Counted from the first letter of the stretch, positions 33,473 through 42,174 are shown. The stretch: 61,775 nt of DNA from Bacteroidales bacterium (GCA_017482565.1 JAFUMO010000031.1:1-61775), one strand, 5' to 3'. Notes: generated by a model not told the origin, from the sequence alone. Program-made: numbers and translations.

Positions 33473-34760
33473 ATATCACTTCATCGCAGATCTCCCCAAT
33501 CTTGTTCTTGTCGTAAGGCCTCTCAACCCTTATATAGTTGCCTGTATAGCCGTACATCATTCCTCCCTTCTGGGTTGATTCAAAGAGCACCTGCTGTGTC
33601 GTTCCCTTGTGGCGGGAAACATATTCTTCATGCAGCTGGTCTGAAAGCGCTGTAAGGGCCTCCACCCTGGCTGTCTTGGTTGCCTCATGCACCTGGTTTG
33701 GCATTGCTGCTGCAGGGGTATTTGCCCGTCGGGAATAAGGGAATACATGAATGAATGCAGGCTTGATTGTCTCCTTGAGGAAATTGTAGCATTTCTGGAA
33801 TTCCTCATCTGTCTCGCCCGGGAAACCCACTATCACATCAATTCCAAAGAACACATCCCCCATAATGCGGCGTACCATTTCAATCTTCTGGGCGAACATG
33901 GTGGTATTATATCGGCGGCGCATCACCTTGAGCACCTCATCCGAACCGCACTGGAGCGGGATATGGAAATGGTTCTGGAACTTTGTACCGCTTGCAATCC
34001 ACTCAATGATATCCTCCCTGAGGAGGTTAGGCTCTATTGATGAAATCCTGTAGCGCTCTATTCCAGGCACCTGATTGAGGGCCTTGAGCAGATCCAGGAA
34101 GTCCTCTCCGGTTGAGCGTCCGAAATCACCGGTATTCACACCAGTGAGGACAACCTCCTTTATCCCTTTTGCGGCAATTGCCTCTGCCTCCATAACCAAT
34201 GTTGCTATCGGGAGATTACGGCTCTTCCCTCGTGCAAGGGGGATTGTACAATAAGAGCAATGATAGTTGCAGCCATCCTGCACCTTAAGGAATGAACGGG
34301 TACGCTCTCCATGTGAGAAGGCAGGGAAAATGGTCTCTACTTCATTGATGGCACAAGAGTATGAACGGGCAGTGCCAAGCTTGGAAGGTATTTTACTCAC
34401 CAGCTGGAACACATCTCCCTTGCGGTCTGCACCCACTACAAGGTCAACACCCTCAATCCCCATAATCTCCTGCGGCTTCAGCTGTGCATAGCATCCTGTA
34501 ACAGCAATTACCGCATCCGGATTCTGCTTGTGCAGCTTGCGGATTGCCTGGCGGCACTTCTTGTCTGCATGCTCAGTAACACTGCAGGTGTTGATTACAT
34601 ATATGTCAGCCGGCTTGCTCTGTGCAACCCTCTCGTACCCGTTCTCTATGAACTGCTGTGCAATTGTGGAGGTTTCAGAGAAGTTAAGTTTGCAACCTAA
34701 TGTTACAAAGGCTATGGTTTTTACGTTGTCCTTTTGTATATTTAATTGATTTTCAGCCAT
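33471..34760 (-). CDS. mtaB: tRNA t6A methylthiotransferase MtaB
   Basis: A radical-SAM methylthiotransferase (429 residues) that converts t6A37 to ms2t6A37 in tRNA. It has the N-terminal UPF0004 domain (AFVTLGCKLNFSET, NTCSVTEHADKKCRQ, VTGCYAQ, supplying three cluster cysteines), then the radical-SAM motif CNYHCSYCTIP and a C-terminal TRAM-like region. It is last of a leftward operon rsmI-like/folB/mtaB with 12 bp to folB. Its substrate is the product of TsaD, encoded 2 kb away on the other strand. Confidence 0.93.
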   Translation of the reverse strand: MAENQLNIQKDNVKTIAFVTLGCKLNFSETSTIAQQFIENGYERVAQSKPADIYVINTCSVTEHADKKCRQAIRKLHKQNPDAVIAVTGCYAQLKPQEIMGIEGVDLVVGADRKGDVFQLVSKIPSKLGTARSYSCAINEVETIFPAFSHGERTRSFLKVQDGCNYHCSYCTIPLARGKSRNLPIATLVMEAEAIAAKGIKEVVLTGVNTGDFGRSTGEDFLDLLKALNQVPGIERYRISSIEPNLLREDIIEWIASGTKFQNHFHIPLQCGSDEVLKVMRRRYNTTMFAQKIEMVRRIMGDVFFGIDVIVGFPGETDEEFQKCYNFLKETIKPAFIHVFPYSRRANTPAAAMPNQVHEATKTARVEALTALSDQLHEEYVSRHKGTTQQVLFESTQKGGMMYGYTGNYIRVERPYDKNKIGEICDEVI

Positions 34761-34772
34761 TCAAAAAAGCAG

Positions 34773-35129
34773 TTATAGATTCATTGTAACCCTTGATGCA
34801 TAAACATGTCCACCCAGCGGCGGGTTCAGCTTGTCTATCTGTACCTGTGCGTTTTCAATATAAGGAAATTTCTCCTTCACCGCACCCAGAATCCTCCTTG
34901 CAACATTCTCCAGCAGATGAGACTTTATCTTCATCTCTCCGGCAATGATATTATATACCTCCTGGTAATTCAGGGCATCCTCTATATTGTCTGTCCTGGC
35001 CGGTACTGAGAGGTCCGCCTCTGCCCAGAAGTTTACAACAAACTTATTTCCTATCCTCTGTTCTTCCTCAAAACATCCATGATATGCGTAAAACTGCATA
35101 CCTACAAGTTCCACTCTATTCATCAACAA
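34773..35129 (-). CDS. folB: Dihydroneopterin aldolase
   Basis: An enzyme of 118 residues that cleaves dihydroneopterin to 6-hydroxymethyl-dihydropterin in folate synthesis. Family motifs: VELVGMQFYAYHGCFEEEQ with the conserved Tyr-His-Gly and Glu, the DALNYQEVYN strand, HLLENVARRI with the active-site Glu, and a terminal KLNPPLGGHVYASRV carrying the catalytic Lys. MNRVEL two codons in is an alternative start. Confidence 0.93.
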   Translation of the reverse strand: MLMNRVELVGMQFYAYHGCFEEEQRIGNKFVVNFWAEADLSVPARTDNIEDALNYQEVYNIIAGEMKIKSHLLENVARRILGAVKEKFPYIENAQVQIDKLNPPLGGHVYASRVTMNL

Positions 35130-35182
35130 TCAATATTATATTTTCCAATGTATTTATAAATACATCTACATTATCAATAAAC

Positions 35183-35890
35183 TTATGCTAACAGTATAAA
35201 TACGCACGGCCGTTTACCTATCTCAACGGGTGATTTCTTCCAAGCTGCAACACTTCTGGAGAGTATTGTCTGGGTTGGAAGGGTTATGTCCGCAGCCACG
35301 CAGATGCGGGTTTTGGGAGAGCAGACTGCAAGCAGGTCTGCAAAGAGCTGGCCGTTACGGTAAGGTGTCTCAATAATTATCTGGCTCTGGTTGAGCTGAG
35401 AAGAGACCTTTTCTATCAATTTTATCTTGGCTTTCCTCTCATCGGGCTTTACAGGGAGATAGCCGGTAAAGGCAAAACATTGGCCGTTAAGGCCGCTTCC
35501 CATAAGGGCAAGCATGAGTGAAGATGGTCCTACCAGAGGACACACCTCAATTCCATGTGCATGGGCAAGGGCAACCAGCTGGGCTCCCGGGTCAGCAACT
35601 GCAGGGAGACCCGCTTCAGAAATCAGCCCCACATCGTTTCCTTCAAGGAGAACCTTCACATATCCCTCAATCTGCGCCTGTGGCGTATGCTCATTCAGCT
35701 CATACATCTGCAGCTTCTCAATTGAGCCTTTAAGCCCCGCCCGGGAAAGGTACCTGCGTACTGTCCTGAACTCTTCAACCACATAATGGTTTATATTCTT
35801 GAGCAGATCCAGTACATACGAAGGGATTACCTCGGCCGGATCATTCTCCCCCAGAGGAGACGGTATAAGATATAATTTTCCACTACTCAT
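35183..35890 (-). CDS. RsmI-type SAM-dependent tetrapyrrole-fold methyltransferase
   Basis: A 235-residue protein of the tetrapyrrole-methylase superfamily in the RsmI branch (16S rRNA C1402 2'-O-methylation). It starts MSSGKLYLIPSPLGE and contains FRTVRRYLSRAG, GLISEAGLPAVADPGAQLV, VGPSSLMLALMGSGLNGQCFAF and IIIETPYRNGQLF. It is shorter than canonical RsmI and closer to the Bacteroidota paralogue whose target is not established. The ATG at 35890 is chosen over one 9 bp upstream because a TACCTTTG box ends 6 nt before it, implying a leaderless message. Confidence 0.85.
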   Translation of the reverse strand: MSSGKLYLIPSPLGENDPAEVIPSYVLDLLKNINHYVVEEFRTVRRYLSRAGLKGSIEKLQMYELNEHTPQAQIEGYVKVLLEGNDVGLISEAGLPAVADPGAQLVALAHAHGIEVCPLVGPSSLMLALMGSGLNGQCFAFTGYLPVKPDERKAKIKLIEKVSSQLNQSQIIIETPYRNGQLFADLLAVCSPKTRICVAADITLPTQTILSRSVAAWKKSPVEIGKRPCVFILLA

Positions 35891-35896
35891 AGGGAA

Positions 35897-35925
35897 CAAA
35901 GGTAGGGAAAAAAATTCTACCTTTG
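35897..35925. promoter_or_regulatory. Mirror-image divergent promoter (two leaderless starts)
   Basis: CAAAGGTAG (35897-35905) and CTACCTTTG (35917-35925) are perfect 9-bp inverted repeats, and each contains a TACCTTTG -7 box pointing outward. The left box ends 6 nt from the ATG at 35890 and the right box 4 nt from the ATG at 35930, so both mRNAs would start at or next to their start codons. Confidence 0.6.
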
Positions 35926-35929
35926 CACT

Positions 35930-36721
35930 ATGGGAAAAATTACTTTTTTAGGTACAGGAACATCACAGGGGATACCGATGATTGGGTGCAGCTGCAAGGT
36001 GTGCACATCCTCCGACCCCAAGGACAACAGGCTCAGGACTTCTGCCCTCGTTGAGCACAACGGGTTCAGGATACTCATAGACTGCGGCCCCGATTTCCGC
36101 CAGCAGATGCTCCGTGAGAACATTTCAGACCTGGATGCAGTAATCCTCACCCACCAGCACAAGGACCACACCGGAGGCCTTGATGACATAAGGGCTTTCA
36201 ACTATTTCAGGAAAGAGGCTTTCCCAATATATGCGGAAGAAATTGTACAGGAATCTCTGAAAATGGAGTATTACTATGCATTCTCAGAGTACAAATACCC
36301 GGGAGTGCCGGACTACATCCTCCACACAATAGACGAGAAGCCCTTCACCATAACCAAAAAGCTTCCCGACAATTCTACGTCAACTCTGGAAATCACACCA
36401 ATAAGGGTATTCCACTACAGGCTCCCCATCCTGGGCTTCAGGATTGGGAACATGGCCTACATCACAGACGGAAGCCGAATACCTGAAGAGGAACTTGCAA
36501 AGCTGAAAGGAGTGGAACTCTTCATAATCAATACAGTGAGACATGAAAAGCACATTTCCCACTTTTCACTTCCGGAAGCCCTTGAGATTATAAGGAAAGT
36601 TGGGGCCCCACGCAACTTCCTTACACATATGTCCCACCAGCTTGGGAGACATGAGGAGCTTTGTGCCATACTCCCTGAAAAAGTTAAGCCCGCTTACGAC
36701 GGACTCACACTTGAATTCTAA
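35930..36721 (+). CDS. MBL-fold metallo-hydrolase, PhnP/LipB-associated type
   Basis: A 263-residue metallo-beta-lactamase-fold protein. MGKITFLGTGTSQGIPMIGC opens the fold, followed by a CSCKVCTSSDPKDNRLRTSA segment typical of PhnP-like phosphodiesterases. The metal motif is THQHKDHTGGLDD (HxHxDH), then ITDGSRIPEEE, NFLTHMSHQLGRHEE and a C-terminal YDGLTLEF. PhnP hydrolyses cyclic ribose phosphates; the many Bacteroidota homologues are unassigned. It is divergent from the RsmI-like gene and convergent with mnmA. Confidence 0.88.
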   Translation: MGKITFLGTGTSQGIPMIGCSCKVCTSSDPKDNRLRTSALVEHNGFRILIDCGPDFRQQMLRENISDLDAVILTHQHKDHTGGLDDIRAFNYFRKEAFPIYAEEIVQESLKMEYYYAFSEYKYPGVPDYILHTIDEKPFTITKKLPDNSTSTLEITPIRVFHYRLPILGFRIGNMAYITDGSRIPEEELAKLKGVELFIINTVRHEKHISHFSLPEALEIIRKVGAPRNFLTHMSHQLGRHEELCAILPEKVKPAYDGLTLEF

Positions 36722-36729
36722 GACAGGAG

Positions 36730-38004
36730 TTATCTCCCTATAACACCGCTACCTATCATCTCCTCCTCACCAGGGGTGTACCAAGCTGCAAACTGCCCGG
36801 CAGAAATGCCCCTCTGCGGCTTGTCAAAAATAATATAGAGGCCGTCCTCCTCCCTATAGAGGGTAGCCTGCTGCAGCGGCTGCCTGTAGCGTATCCTCAC
36901 CATATATCTGCGCCTCTCCCCTACAGCCATCTCAAGGTCTTCCCTTATCCAATGGATTTCTGTGTTTTCAATCTTTATCCCCCTGCGGTACAGGCCCGGA
37001 TGCGAATGTCCTTCACCCACGTAAATCACATTCTCCCGGATGTCTATTGAAATGATGAAGATAGATTCCTTATGGCCGCCTATGTTCAGCCCTTTCCTCT
37101 GCCCTATAGTATAGAATTGGGCACCGGTATGTTTTCCAATCACCTTGCCGTCTGCAGGGGTATATTTGTGCGGAGCGGCCAGGGCAGAGAGTTCTTCAAG
37201 TGAATAATCCTGATAATCAGCTCCAAGCTTGTCTGAAACCGCCAACACATTGCCTTCAAGGTCTGCAACGCATTCCCCTGCCTTAAGTGCTGCAGCTGTA
37301 TATGGCGCCCTATCTTCTTCAGTAGCAAAGATCTCTACAACCTTCCCCTCCTTAGGCTTGAGCTTCTGCTGGAGGAAAACCGGCAGATCAACTTTCCCCA
37401 CAAAGCAGATTCCCTGGGAATCCTTCTTCTCTGCACTCGGCAGACCGGCCTCCTTGGCAAGGCGCCTCACTTCAGGCTTGTCTATGTCACCTATCGGGAA
37501 GAGGGCCTTTGAAAGCTGCTCCTGGGAGAGCTGGCAGAGGAAATAGCTCTGGTCCTTGTTCTTGTCATCACCTGCAAGTATCCTGTATATCTTCTTTCCG
37601 TTCCCATCCACAAACTCATCCTTCTTGCAATAATGGCCGGTAGCCACATAGTCCACATTGAGCTCAAGTGCACACTTGAGGAAAGCATCAAACTTTATCT
37701 CCCTGTTGCACAACACATCAGGATTTGGGGTACGCCCCTTCTCATACTCAGAGAACATATAATCCACAACCCTCTGGCGGTAGATGTCACTCAAATCCAC
37801 AAAATGGAAGGGTATGCCTATCTTCTTTGCAACCATCTCAGCAACAACCTTGTCCTCTTCCCACTCACAGTCACCGTGCAGCGTACCTGTGGTATCGTGC
37901 CAGTTCTGCATGAAAAGTGCTACCACATCATGTCCTGCCCTCTTGAGCAGAAGGGCGGCCACACTTGAATCCACACCGCCTGAAAGTCCAACCGCTATTC
38001 TCAT
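36730..38004 (-). CDS. mnmA: tRNA-specific 2-thiouridylase MnmA
   Basis: An enzyme that thiolates U34 of Lys, Glu and Gln tRNAs. It has a PP-loop SGGVDSSVAALLL at the N-terminus and two catalytic cysteines in PDVLCNREIKF and DSQGICFVGKVD. Other family segments are ATGHYCKKD, DQSYFLCQLS, YTIGQRKGLNIGG and a C-terminal RYRQPLQQA. At 424 residues it is about 55 longer than the E. coli enzyme, mostly from an insertion around residues 225-285 between the second Cys domain and the GQRKGL motif. It starts 2 bp after mltG. Confidence 0.94.
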   Translation of the reverse strand: MRIAVGLSGGVDSSVAALLLKRAGHDVVALFMQNWHDTTGTLHGDCEWEEDKVVAEMVAKKIGIPFHFVDLSDIYRQRVVDYMFSEYEKGRTPNPDVLCNREIKFDAFLKCALELNVDYVATGHYCKKDEFVDGNGKKIYRILAGDDKNKDQSYFLCQLSQEQLSKALFPIGDIDKPEVRRLAKEAGLPSAEKKDSQGICFVGKVDLPVFLQQKLKPKEGKVVEIFATEEDRAPYTAAALKAGECVADLEGNVLAVSDKLGADYQDYSLEELSALAAPHKYTPADGKVIGKHTGAQFYTIGQRKGLNIGGHKESIFIISIDIRENVIYVGEGHSHPGLYRRGIKIENTEIHWIREDLEMAVGERRRYMVRIRYRQPLQQATLYREEDGLYIIFDKPQRGISAGQFAAWYTPGEEEMIGSGVIGR

Positions 38005-38006
38005 GT

Positions 38007-39020
38007 CTATCTTATCTTTAATCTGTTCAATGCTGCCTGATACTCCCTGGCATTCCGGTTGTGCTCAGAAAGGGTACGGGCAAATTTATGTGTACCGTCC
38101 ATATTGGAATTGGCACAGAAATAGAGGAAGTTGTGATTCTGGTAATCAAGTACGGCATCTATCCCCTTTACTCCAGGAATTGTAATTGGGCCCGGAGGCA
38201 GTCCCTCATGTTTGTAGGTGTTGTACGGAGAATCAACCTCAAGATGCCTGAACAGTATCCTCCTGATTGAAGGGTCTCCCAGCGCAAACTTCACTGTAGG
38301 GTCAGCATCCAGCTTCATCCCCCTCTCCAGCCTGTTCATATATACTCCCGCCACCTTTGGCATCTCCGGGGTATAGTTGGTCTCCTCACACACAATGGAA
38401 GCAAGGATTGAAACCTCCACGGGAGAAAGGCCTATGGAATCGGCCTTGGCCCTCCTCTCCCCGTTCCAGAACTTGTCATACTCCTTCTTCATCCTTGAAA
38501 CCAGCTTCTCCGGGGTAATTGTCCAATAAACCTCATATGTATTGGGGATGAACATTGCCATGAAAGTCTCCTTCCCGAATCCGTTCTCCTCCCATACCTC
38601 AGGCTTGGAAAGGTAATCCATAAATTCAGCGGAATCAGCCGCAAGCCTCCTTCCCAATATTCCCGACAGCTTCTCAAGACTCCTGATATTCCCGCTCAAG
38701 GTAAGCATCATTGGGGACTCCCAGCCATGCTGGAGCATCCTCACCAGCTCCTTGTTAGTCTTCTCTGGGGTAACCTGATACCTTCCGGGCCTGAAGTTCC
38801 TTTCCAGTGAAGCCCTTTGGGCAACCTTTTCAAATGAGTCCATATTCCCCACGGCCTTTGAAAGGGAATCCAGCATTTCACCGTATGTGGAACCGGGCGG
38901 GATATATACCACACTCCTCTCACCTACACTTTTCCTGTACTCATCCAGATAGCGTGGGACAAAAATTGCGGCAGCACCGCATAGGGCACCAACAAGTATC
39001 AAAAAAACAATATTCTTCAT
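38007..39020 (-). CDS. mltG: Endolytic murein transglycosylase MltG
   Basis: An inner-membrane lytic transglycosylase (337 residues) that cuts nascent glycan strands. It has one N-terminal TM segment (KNIVFLILVGALCGAAAIFV), a LysM-like subdomain and the YceG catalytic region ASIVCEETNYTPEMPKVAGV, where the Glu preceding Thr is the expected acid/base. DADPTVKFALG, SPYNTYKHEGLPPGPI and FCANSNMDGTHKF follow. It sits in a tight operon with the LysM glucosaminidase upstream (2 bp) and mnmA downstream (2 bp). Confidence 0.93.
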   Translation of the reverse strand: MKNIVFLILVGALCGAAAIFVPRYLDEYRKSVGERSVVYIPPGSTYGEMLDSLSKAVGNMDSFEKVAQRASLERNFRPGRYQVTPEKTNKELVRMLQHGWESPMMLTLSGNIRSLEKLSGILGRRLAADSAEFMDYLSKPEVWEENGFGKETFMAMFIPNTYEVYWTITPEKLVSRMKKEYDKFWNGERRAKADSIGLSPVEVSILASIVCEETNYTPEMPKVAGVYMNRLERGMKLDADPTVKFALGDPSIRRILFRHLEVDSPYNTYKHEGLPPGPITIPGVKGIDAVLDYQNHNFLYFCANSNMDGTHKFARTLSEHNRNAREYQAALNRLKIR

Positions 39021-39022
39021 CT

Positions 39023-39892
39023 TCAGCGTAACTTTATCTGGGAACCTATTGCCAATCCGTTTGCCTTTATACCCGGATTGAGCCTGTAAAGTTCATCCAG
39101 TGTAACTCCGTTGCTCCTGGCTATTGAATAGAGGGTATCCCCTTTCTTTACTACATGGACATCCTTTGGTTCCGGCAAGGTGCCCTGTGGTGCCTTTACA
39201 GCTTCATCAAGGGTCTTTACCGTATTCTGCGGGGTCTCCCCTGTAAATTCATAATACTTGAAGTTTGCCTTGCGTGCCTTCTCCGCAGCCTTGGCTGCCT
39301 TGCGCTCCAGCCTCTGCCTCTTCTTCTCTATCTTGGCTGCCTTCCTTTCTTGCCGGGAAGTGGACTTGAGCTGCTTGTAGGCCTCTCCCGTATCATATTT
39401 GTACAGCTTGTACTCCTCAATTATATCAATCAGGAGCCTGGCATACTTGGGATTGGTGGCATATCCTGCCGCCTTGAGCCCATGGGCCCAGCCCTTATAG
39501 TCTGTAATTGGGAGGTCAAACAGAGAATTGTACCTGCTGCCGGATATCAGGAAATATGAATGGTCTGTAAATGAATCAATAGGGTCATTGTACTTCCTGA
39601 AGCACTCGTTCTTCTTGTCATCATCATGCCTGAACTTCTTGCCTATCCAGCCGTTGTGGCACTTTATCCCAAAATGGTTGTTCGCCTTCCTGGCAAGGGT
39701 AGAATTGCCGTCACCGGATTCAAGACATGCCTGGGCAAGAGTGATGCTGGCCGGAATCTTGTGCTTGTGCATCTGCCTGATGGCAACATCCTTGTATTTC
39801 TCTATATATTGTTTCCTGGTAAGGTTCTGTGCAGATGCTGAAAATGCAATGCACAGCAAAATAAACTGGATAAGTGCAACTCTTGTTCTCAT
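39023..39892 (-). CDS. Secreted glucosaminidase with LysM domain
   Basis: A 289-residue peptidoglycan hydrolase. The signal peptide is about 1-21 (ALIQFILLCIAFSASA). The GH73-type glucosaminidase domain (about 25-165) includes ITLAQACLESGDGNSTLA with the catalytic Glu, NNHFGIKCHNGW and GYATNPKYARLLIDII. A basic linker (about 170-210, rich in Lys/Arg/Ala) follows, then a C-terminal LysM (VHVVKKGDTLYSIARSNGVT) for wall binding. The start follows a TATCTTTG box by only 4 nt, so the mRNA looks leaderless. It heads the operon with mltG and mnmA. Confidence 0.92.
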   Translation of the reverse strand: MRTRVALIQFILLCIAFSASAQNLTRKQYIEKYKDVAIRQMHKHKIPASITLAQACLESGDGNSTLARKANNHFGIKCHNGWIGKKFRHDDDKKNECFRKYNDPIDSFTDHSYFLISGSRYNSLFDLPITDYKGWAHGLKAAGYATNPKYARLLIDIIEEYKLYKYDTGEAYKQLKSTSRQERKAAKIEKKRQRLERKAAKAAEKARKANFKYYEFTGETPQNTVKTLDEAVKAPQGTLPEPKDVHVVKKGDTLYSIARSNGVTLDELYRLNPGIKANGLAIGSQIKLR

Positions 39893-39896
39893 AATA

Positions 39897-39904
39897 CAAA
39901 GATA
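39897..39904 (-). promoter_or_regulatory. -7 promoter box of the glucosaminidase operon (leaderless)
   Basis: Read on the minus strand TATCTTTG ends 4 nt before the ATG at 39892. This matches the leaderless spacing at 35930. Confidence 0.55.
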
Positions 39905-39946
39905 GCAATAAAAATAACTAACTTTAAGGCAGAAAACAGATATCTC

Positions 39947-40402
39947 ATGTTCCAGGAATACAAATCAAAATCAGAACTGCCCCATACTTATGGGAAACTT
40001 CTTGAGGAAGCAATAAGTGCCACAGCATCATCATACGCACCATATTCCGGATTCAATGTTGGTGCCGCGGTGCTGATGGAAAACGGCCAGGTAGTTACAG
40101 GTTCCAACCAGGAGAATTCATCATATCCGTCAGGCCTGTGCGCAGAGAGGGTTGCTCTCTTCTCCGCACATCACAGGTATCCTGATATTCCTGTAATTGC
40201 AATTGCAATAGCAGCAAAATGCGAAGGCAAAGTTACCCCTGACCCTGTCTATCCATGCGGAGCTTGCGTTCAGGTAATGGTGGAGAGCCAGAAGAGGGGC
40301 GGACAGCAGATAAAGGTAATAATGGGTTCTGCCGGAAGGATACAATCAGTTGATTCTGTTGAAGAACTGCTCCCATATTCATTCAGCAGCATTCCTGAAT
40401 AG
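39947..40402 (+). CDS. cdd: Cytidine deaminase
   Basis: A zinc enzyme (151 residues) converting cytidine and deoxycytidine to uridine forms in pyrimidine salvage. YAPYSGFNVGAAVLMENG is the substrate site, CAERVALFSA carries the first zinc Cys and catalytic Glu, and PVYPCGACVQVM the other two cysteines. It is divergent from the glucosaminidase gene, with a TAACTTTA box about 25 nt upstream. It ends with TAG. Confidence 0.95.
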   Translation: MFQEYKSKSELPHTYGKLLEEAISATASSYAPYSGFNVGAAVLMENGQVVTGSNQENSSYPSGLCAERVALFSAHHRYPDIPVIAIAIAAKCEGKVTPDPVYPCGACVQVMVESQKRGGQQIKVIMGSAGRIQSVDSVEELLPYSFSSIPE

Positions 40403-40444
40403 ATAAAACGGGCGGCATTCATATTGTACCACCCGTCATTTTCA

Positions 40445-40475
40445 TTTGCGGAATAAATAAATTTTCTTACCTTTG
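40445..40475 (+). promoter_or_regulatory. Promoter of SRP RNA
   Basis: TTTG (40445-40448), a 19-nt spacer and TACCTTTG (40468-40475) match the Bacteroidota consensus perfectly. They place the transcript start near 40481. Confidence 0.85.
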
Positions 40476-40480
40476 TGCCC

Positions 40481-40583
40481 GGGTAAGTCATATACGACCA
40501 GCTCCTGCAAAACTCCCCCAGGGCCGGAAGGCAGCAAGGGTATGCGGTTGTAGCGGTGCGATATATCAAGCTTACCCTTTTTT
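40481..40583 (+). ncRNA. ffs: Signal recognition particle RNA (4.5S type)
   Basis: A roughly 100-nt RNA containing the universal SRP tip CCCAGGGCCGGAAGGCAGCAAGG, i.e. the GGAA tetraloop flanked by the symmetric and asymmetric loops that bind Ffh. The ends pair (GGGTAAG near 40481 with CTTACCC near 40571-40577) and a T-run follows at once, giving an intrinsic terminator. A perfect promoter lies just upstream. The T-run touches the stop codon of the convergent S41 peptidase gene. Confidence 0.93.
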
Positions 40584-42174
40584 ATTTCCCTTTCCCAAGC
40601 TCTTCAACCGCACGCATAATCTCCCTGTCATTGCCGTTTATGAACTCAATGAAGTTGTTGAAGCTATAGACAGAACGGATTATCAGCCCCTTGAAATATC
40701 TCCTTATTTCATTGCCGGAAATTGCCATATCACCCTCCTTTGGCTCAACCCCATTCTCCTTGCAGTAGGCAAGGAATGCTTCAATTTCACTGTCGGGAAC
40801 ATCATATTTTTCTGCAAAATCCTTGAATGTGTGGTATTTCTTCAGAATCTGGAGCCTGTGCTTGTCTGAATACTCATTCATATAGTCTGTAAGGAGCCCC
40901 TTCCTGAGTATCTCTCCATAGAATGGTGTATAGAATGTTGTATCCTGTGGTATGAAGATGTCCGGCATGATGCCTCCTCCGCCATATACAGGCCTGCCCA
41001 GTTTTCTGGTCCTGAATACAAGGGAATCTGCCAGATGAATACTGTCTCGGCTGAATGTCTCCCCCCTGTTGAAACGCTCCACCATCTGCCGGTAATATTC
41101 ATCCTTCTTTCCCTGCTCATACGGGCTCTGGATTACCCTTCCGCTTGGAGTATGGTACCTTGAAACTGTGAGCCTGAGGGCAGAGCCGTCCTGAAGAGGA
41201 AGCTGCTGCTGTACAAGTCCCTTCCCGAAAGATCTCCTCCCTATTATCACACCCCTGTCCCAATCCTGTATTGCACCAGAAACAATTTCACTGGCAGAGG
41301 CTGAGTTCTCATCTATAAGTACTGCAACAGGAACATTTTTAAGCCTGCCGTGCCCGTTGGCATACTCATCCATCCTTTTCACGGTGCGCCCTTCGGTATA
41401 TACTATAAGCTGCCCCTCATCCAGGAACTCATTGGCAATCTGGATGGCAGCTATCAGATAGCCTCCAGGATTCCCCCTCAGGTCAAGAATTATCCCTTCA
41501 GGCTGCACTTCCAGTTCATTGAGTGCCATGAGCATCTCCTTGAAGGAGGTTGCCGCAAACCTGGTAAGACGCAGATATACAATATTTTTGTCAATCACAT
41601 AATATGAATCAAGGCTGTTCAATGGGATCTTGTCCCTTGTTATCAGGAAAACAAGAGGGGCTGGAGCTCCCTTCCTTATCACTTCAACCTCTACCTTGGT
41701 ACCCTTCGGCCCCCTCAGGTACTCATGTACCCTTTCTATCGTAAGCCCGGTTCCTGATATAAGCTCCCCGTCAACCTTGTTTATCTTGTCACCTGCCCTT
41801 ATGCCCACCTTTTCAGAAGGGCCTCCAGGTATGGTTGAATTGATGGTAAGGGTATCATTTATAAGGGCAAACTCAACGCCAATACCGTCAAAGTTCCCTT
41901 CAAGAGGCTCATTCATGGCCTTCATGTCCTTGGCTGTAATATATGACGAGTGGGGGTCAAGCTCCTTCATCATTGCTACAAGGGCCTTGTCCGCAAGCCT
42001 GTCCAGGCTAGCCGTATCAAGATACAGCTTGTTGATATAGAAAAGTGTCTGGCCAAGCTTGTTTGCCTGCAATGAGATGTCATTCTGGGCATTGGCAAAG
42101 CTCCATGCAAGCAAGCCCGCTGCAAGGAGGATAAGATGCTTTCTGAAAGCTAAGGTAAACATATGTGATGTCAT
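40582..42174 (-). CDS. S41 carboxy-terminal processing peptidase
   Basis: A CtpA/Prc-type serine protease of 530 residues exported by an N-terminal signal (LILLAAGLLAWSFANA). An N-terminal helical region (LDPHSSYIT) is followed by a PDZ domain (GIGVEFALINDTLTI, GIRAGDKINKVDG) and the S41 core: GIILDLRGNPGGYL, DENSASASEIVSGA with the catalytic Ser and RRSFGKGLVQQQLPL with the Lys. A long C-terminal helical extension follows. The start codon overlaps the rnz stop (ATGA), so rpsA-rnz-S41 are coupled. Confidence 0.93.
   Translation of the reverse strand: MTSHMFTLAFRKHLILLAAGLLAWSFANAQNDISLQANKLGQTLFYINKLYLDTASLDRLADKALVAMMKELDPHSSYITAKDMKAMNEPLEGNFDGIGVEFALINDTLTINSTIPGGPSEKVGIRAGDKINKVDGELISGTGLTIERVHEYLRGPKGTKVEVEVIRKGAPAPLVFLITRDKIPLNSLDSYYVIDKNIVYLRLTRFAATSFKEMLMALNELEVQPEGIILDLRGNPGGYLIAAIQIANEFLDEGQLIVYTEGRTVKRMDEYANGHGRLKNVPVAVLIDENSASASEIVSGAIQDWDRGVIIGRRSFGKGLVQQQLPLQDGSALRLTVSRYHTPSGRVIQSPYEQGKKDEYYRQMVERFNRGETFSRDSIHLADSLVFRTRKLGRPVYGGGGIMPDIFIPQDTTFYTPFYGEILRKGLLTDYMNEYSDKHRLQILKKYHTFKDFAEKYDVPDSEIEAFLAYCKENGVEPKEGDMAISGNEIRRYFKGLIIRSVYSFNNFIEFINGNDREIMRAVEELGKGK

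Noticed and set aside
38370-38410. Possible loss of the MltG catalytic Glu (ASIVCEET against ASIVEKET)
   Set aside because: The Glu directly before Thr, the likely acid/base residue, is retained; only the less conserved position is Cys.
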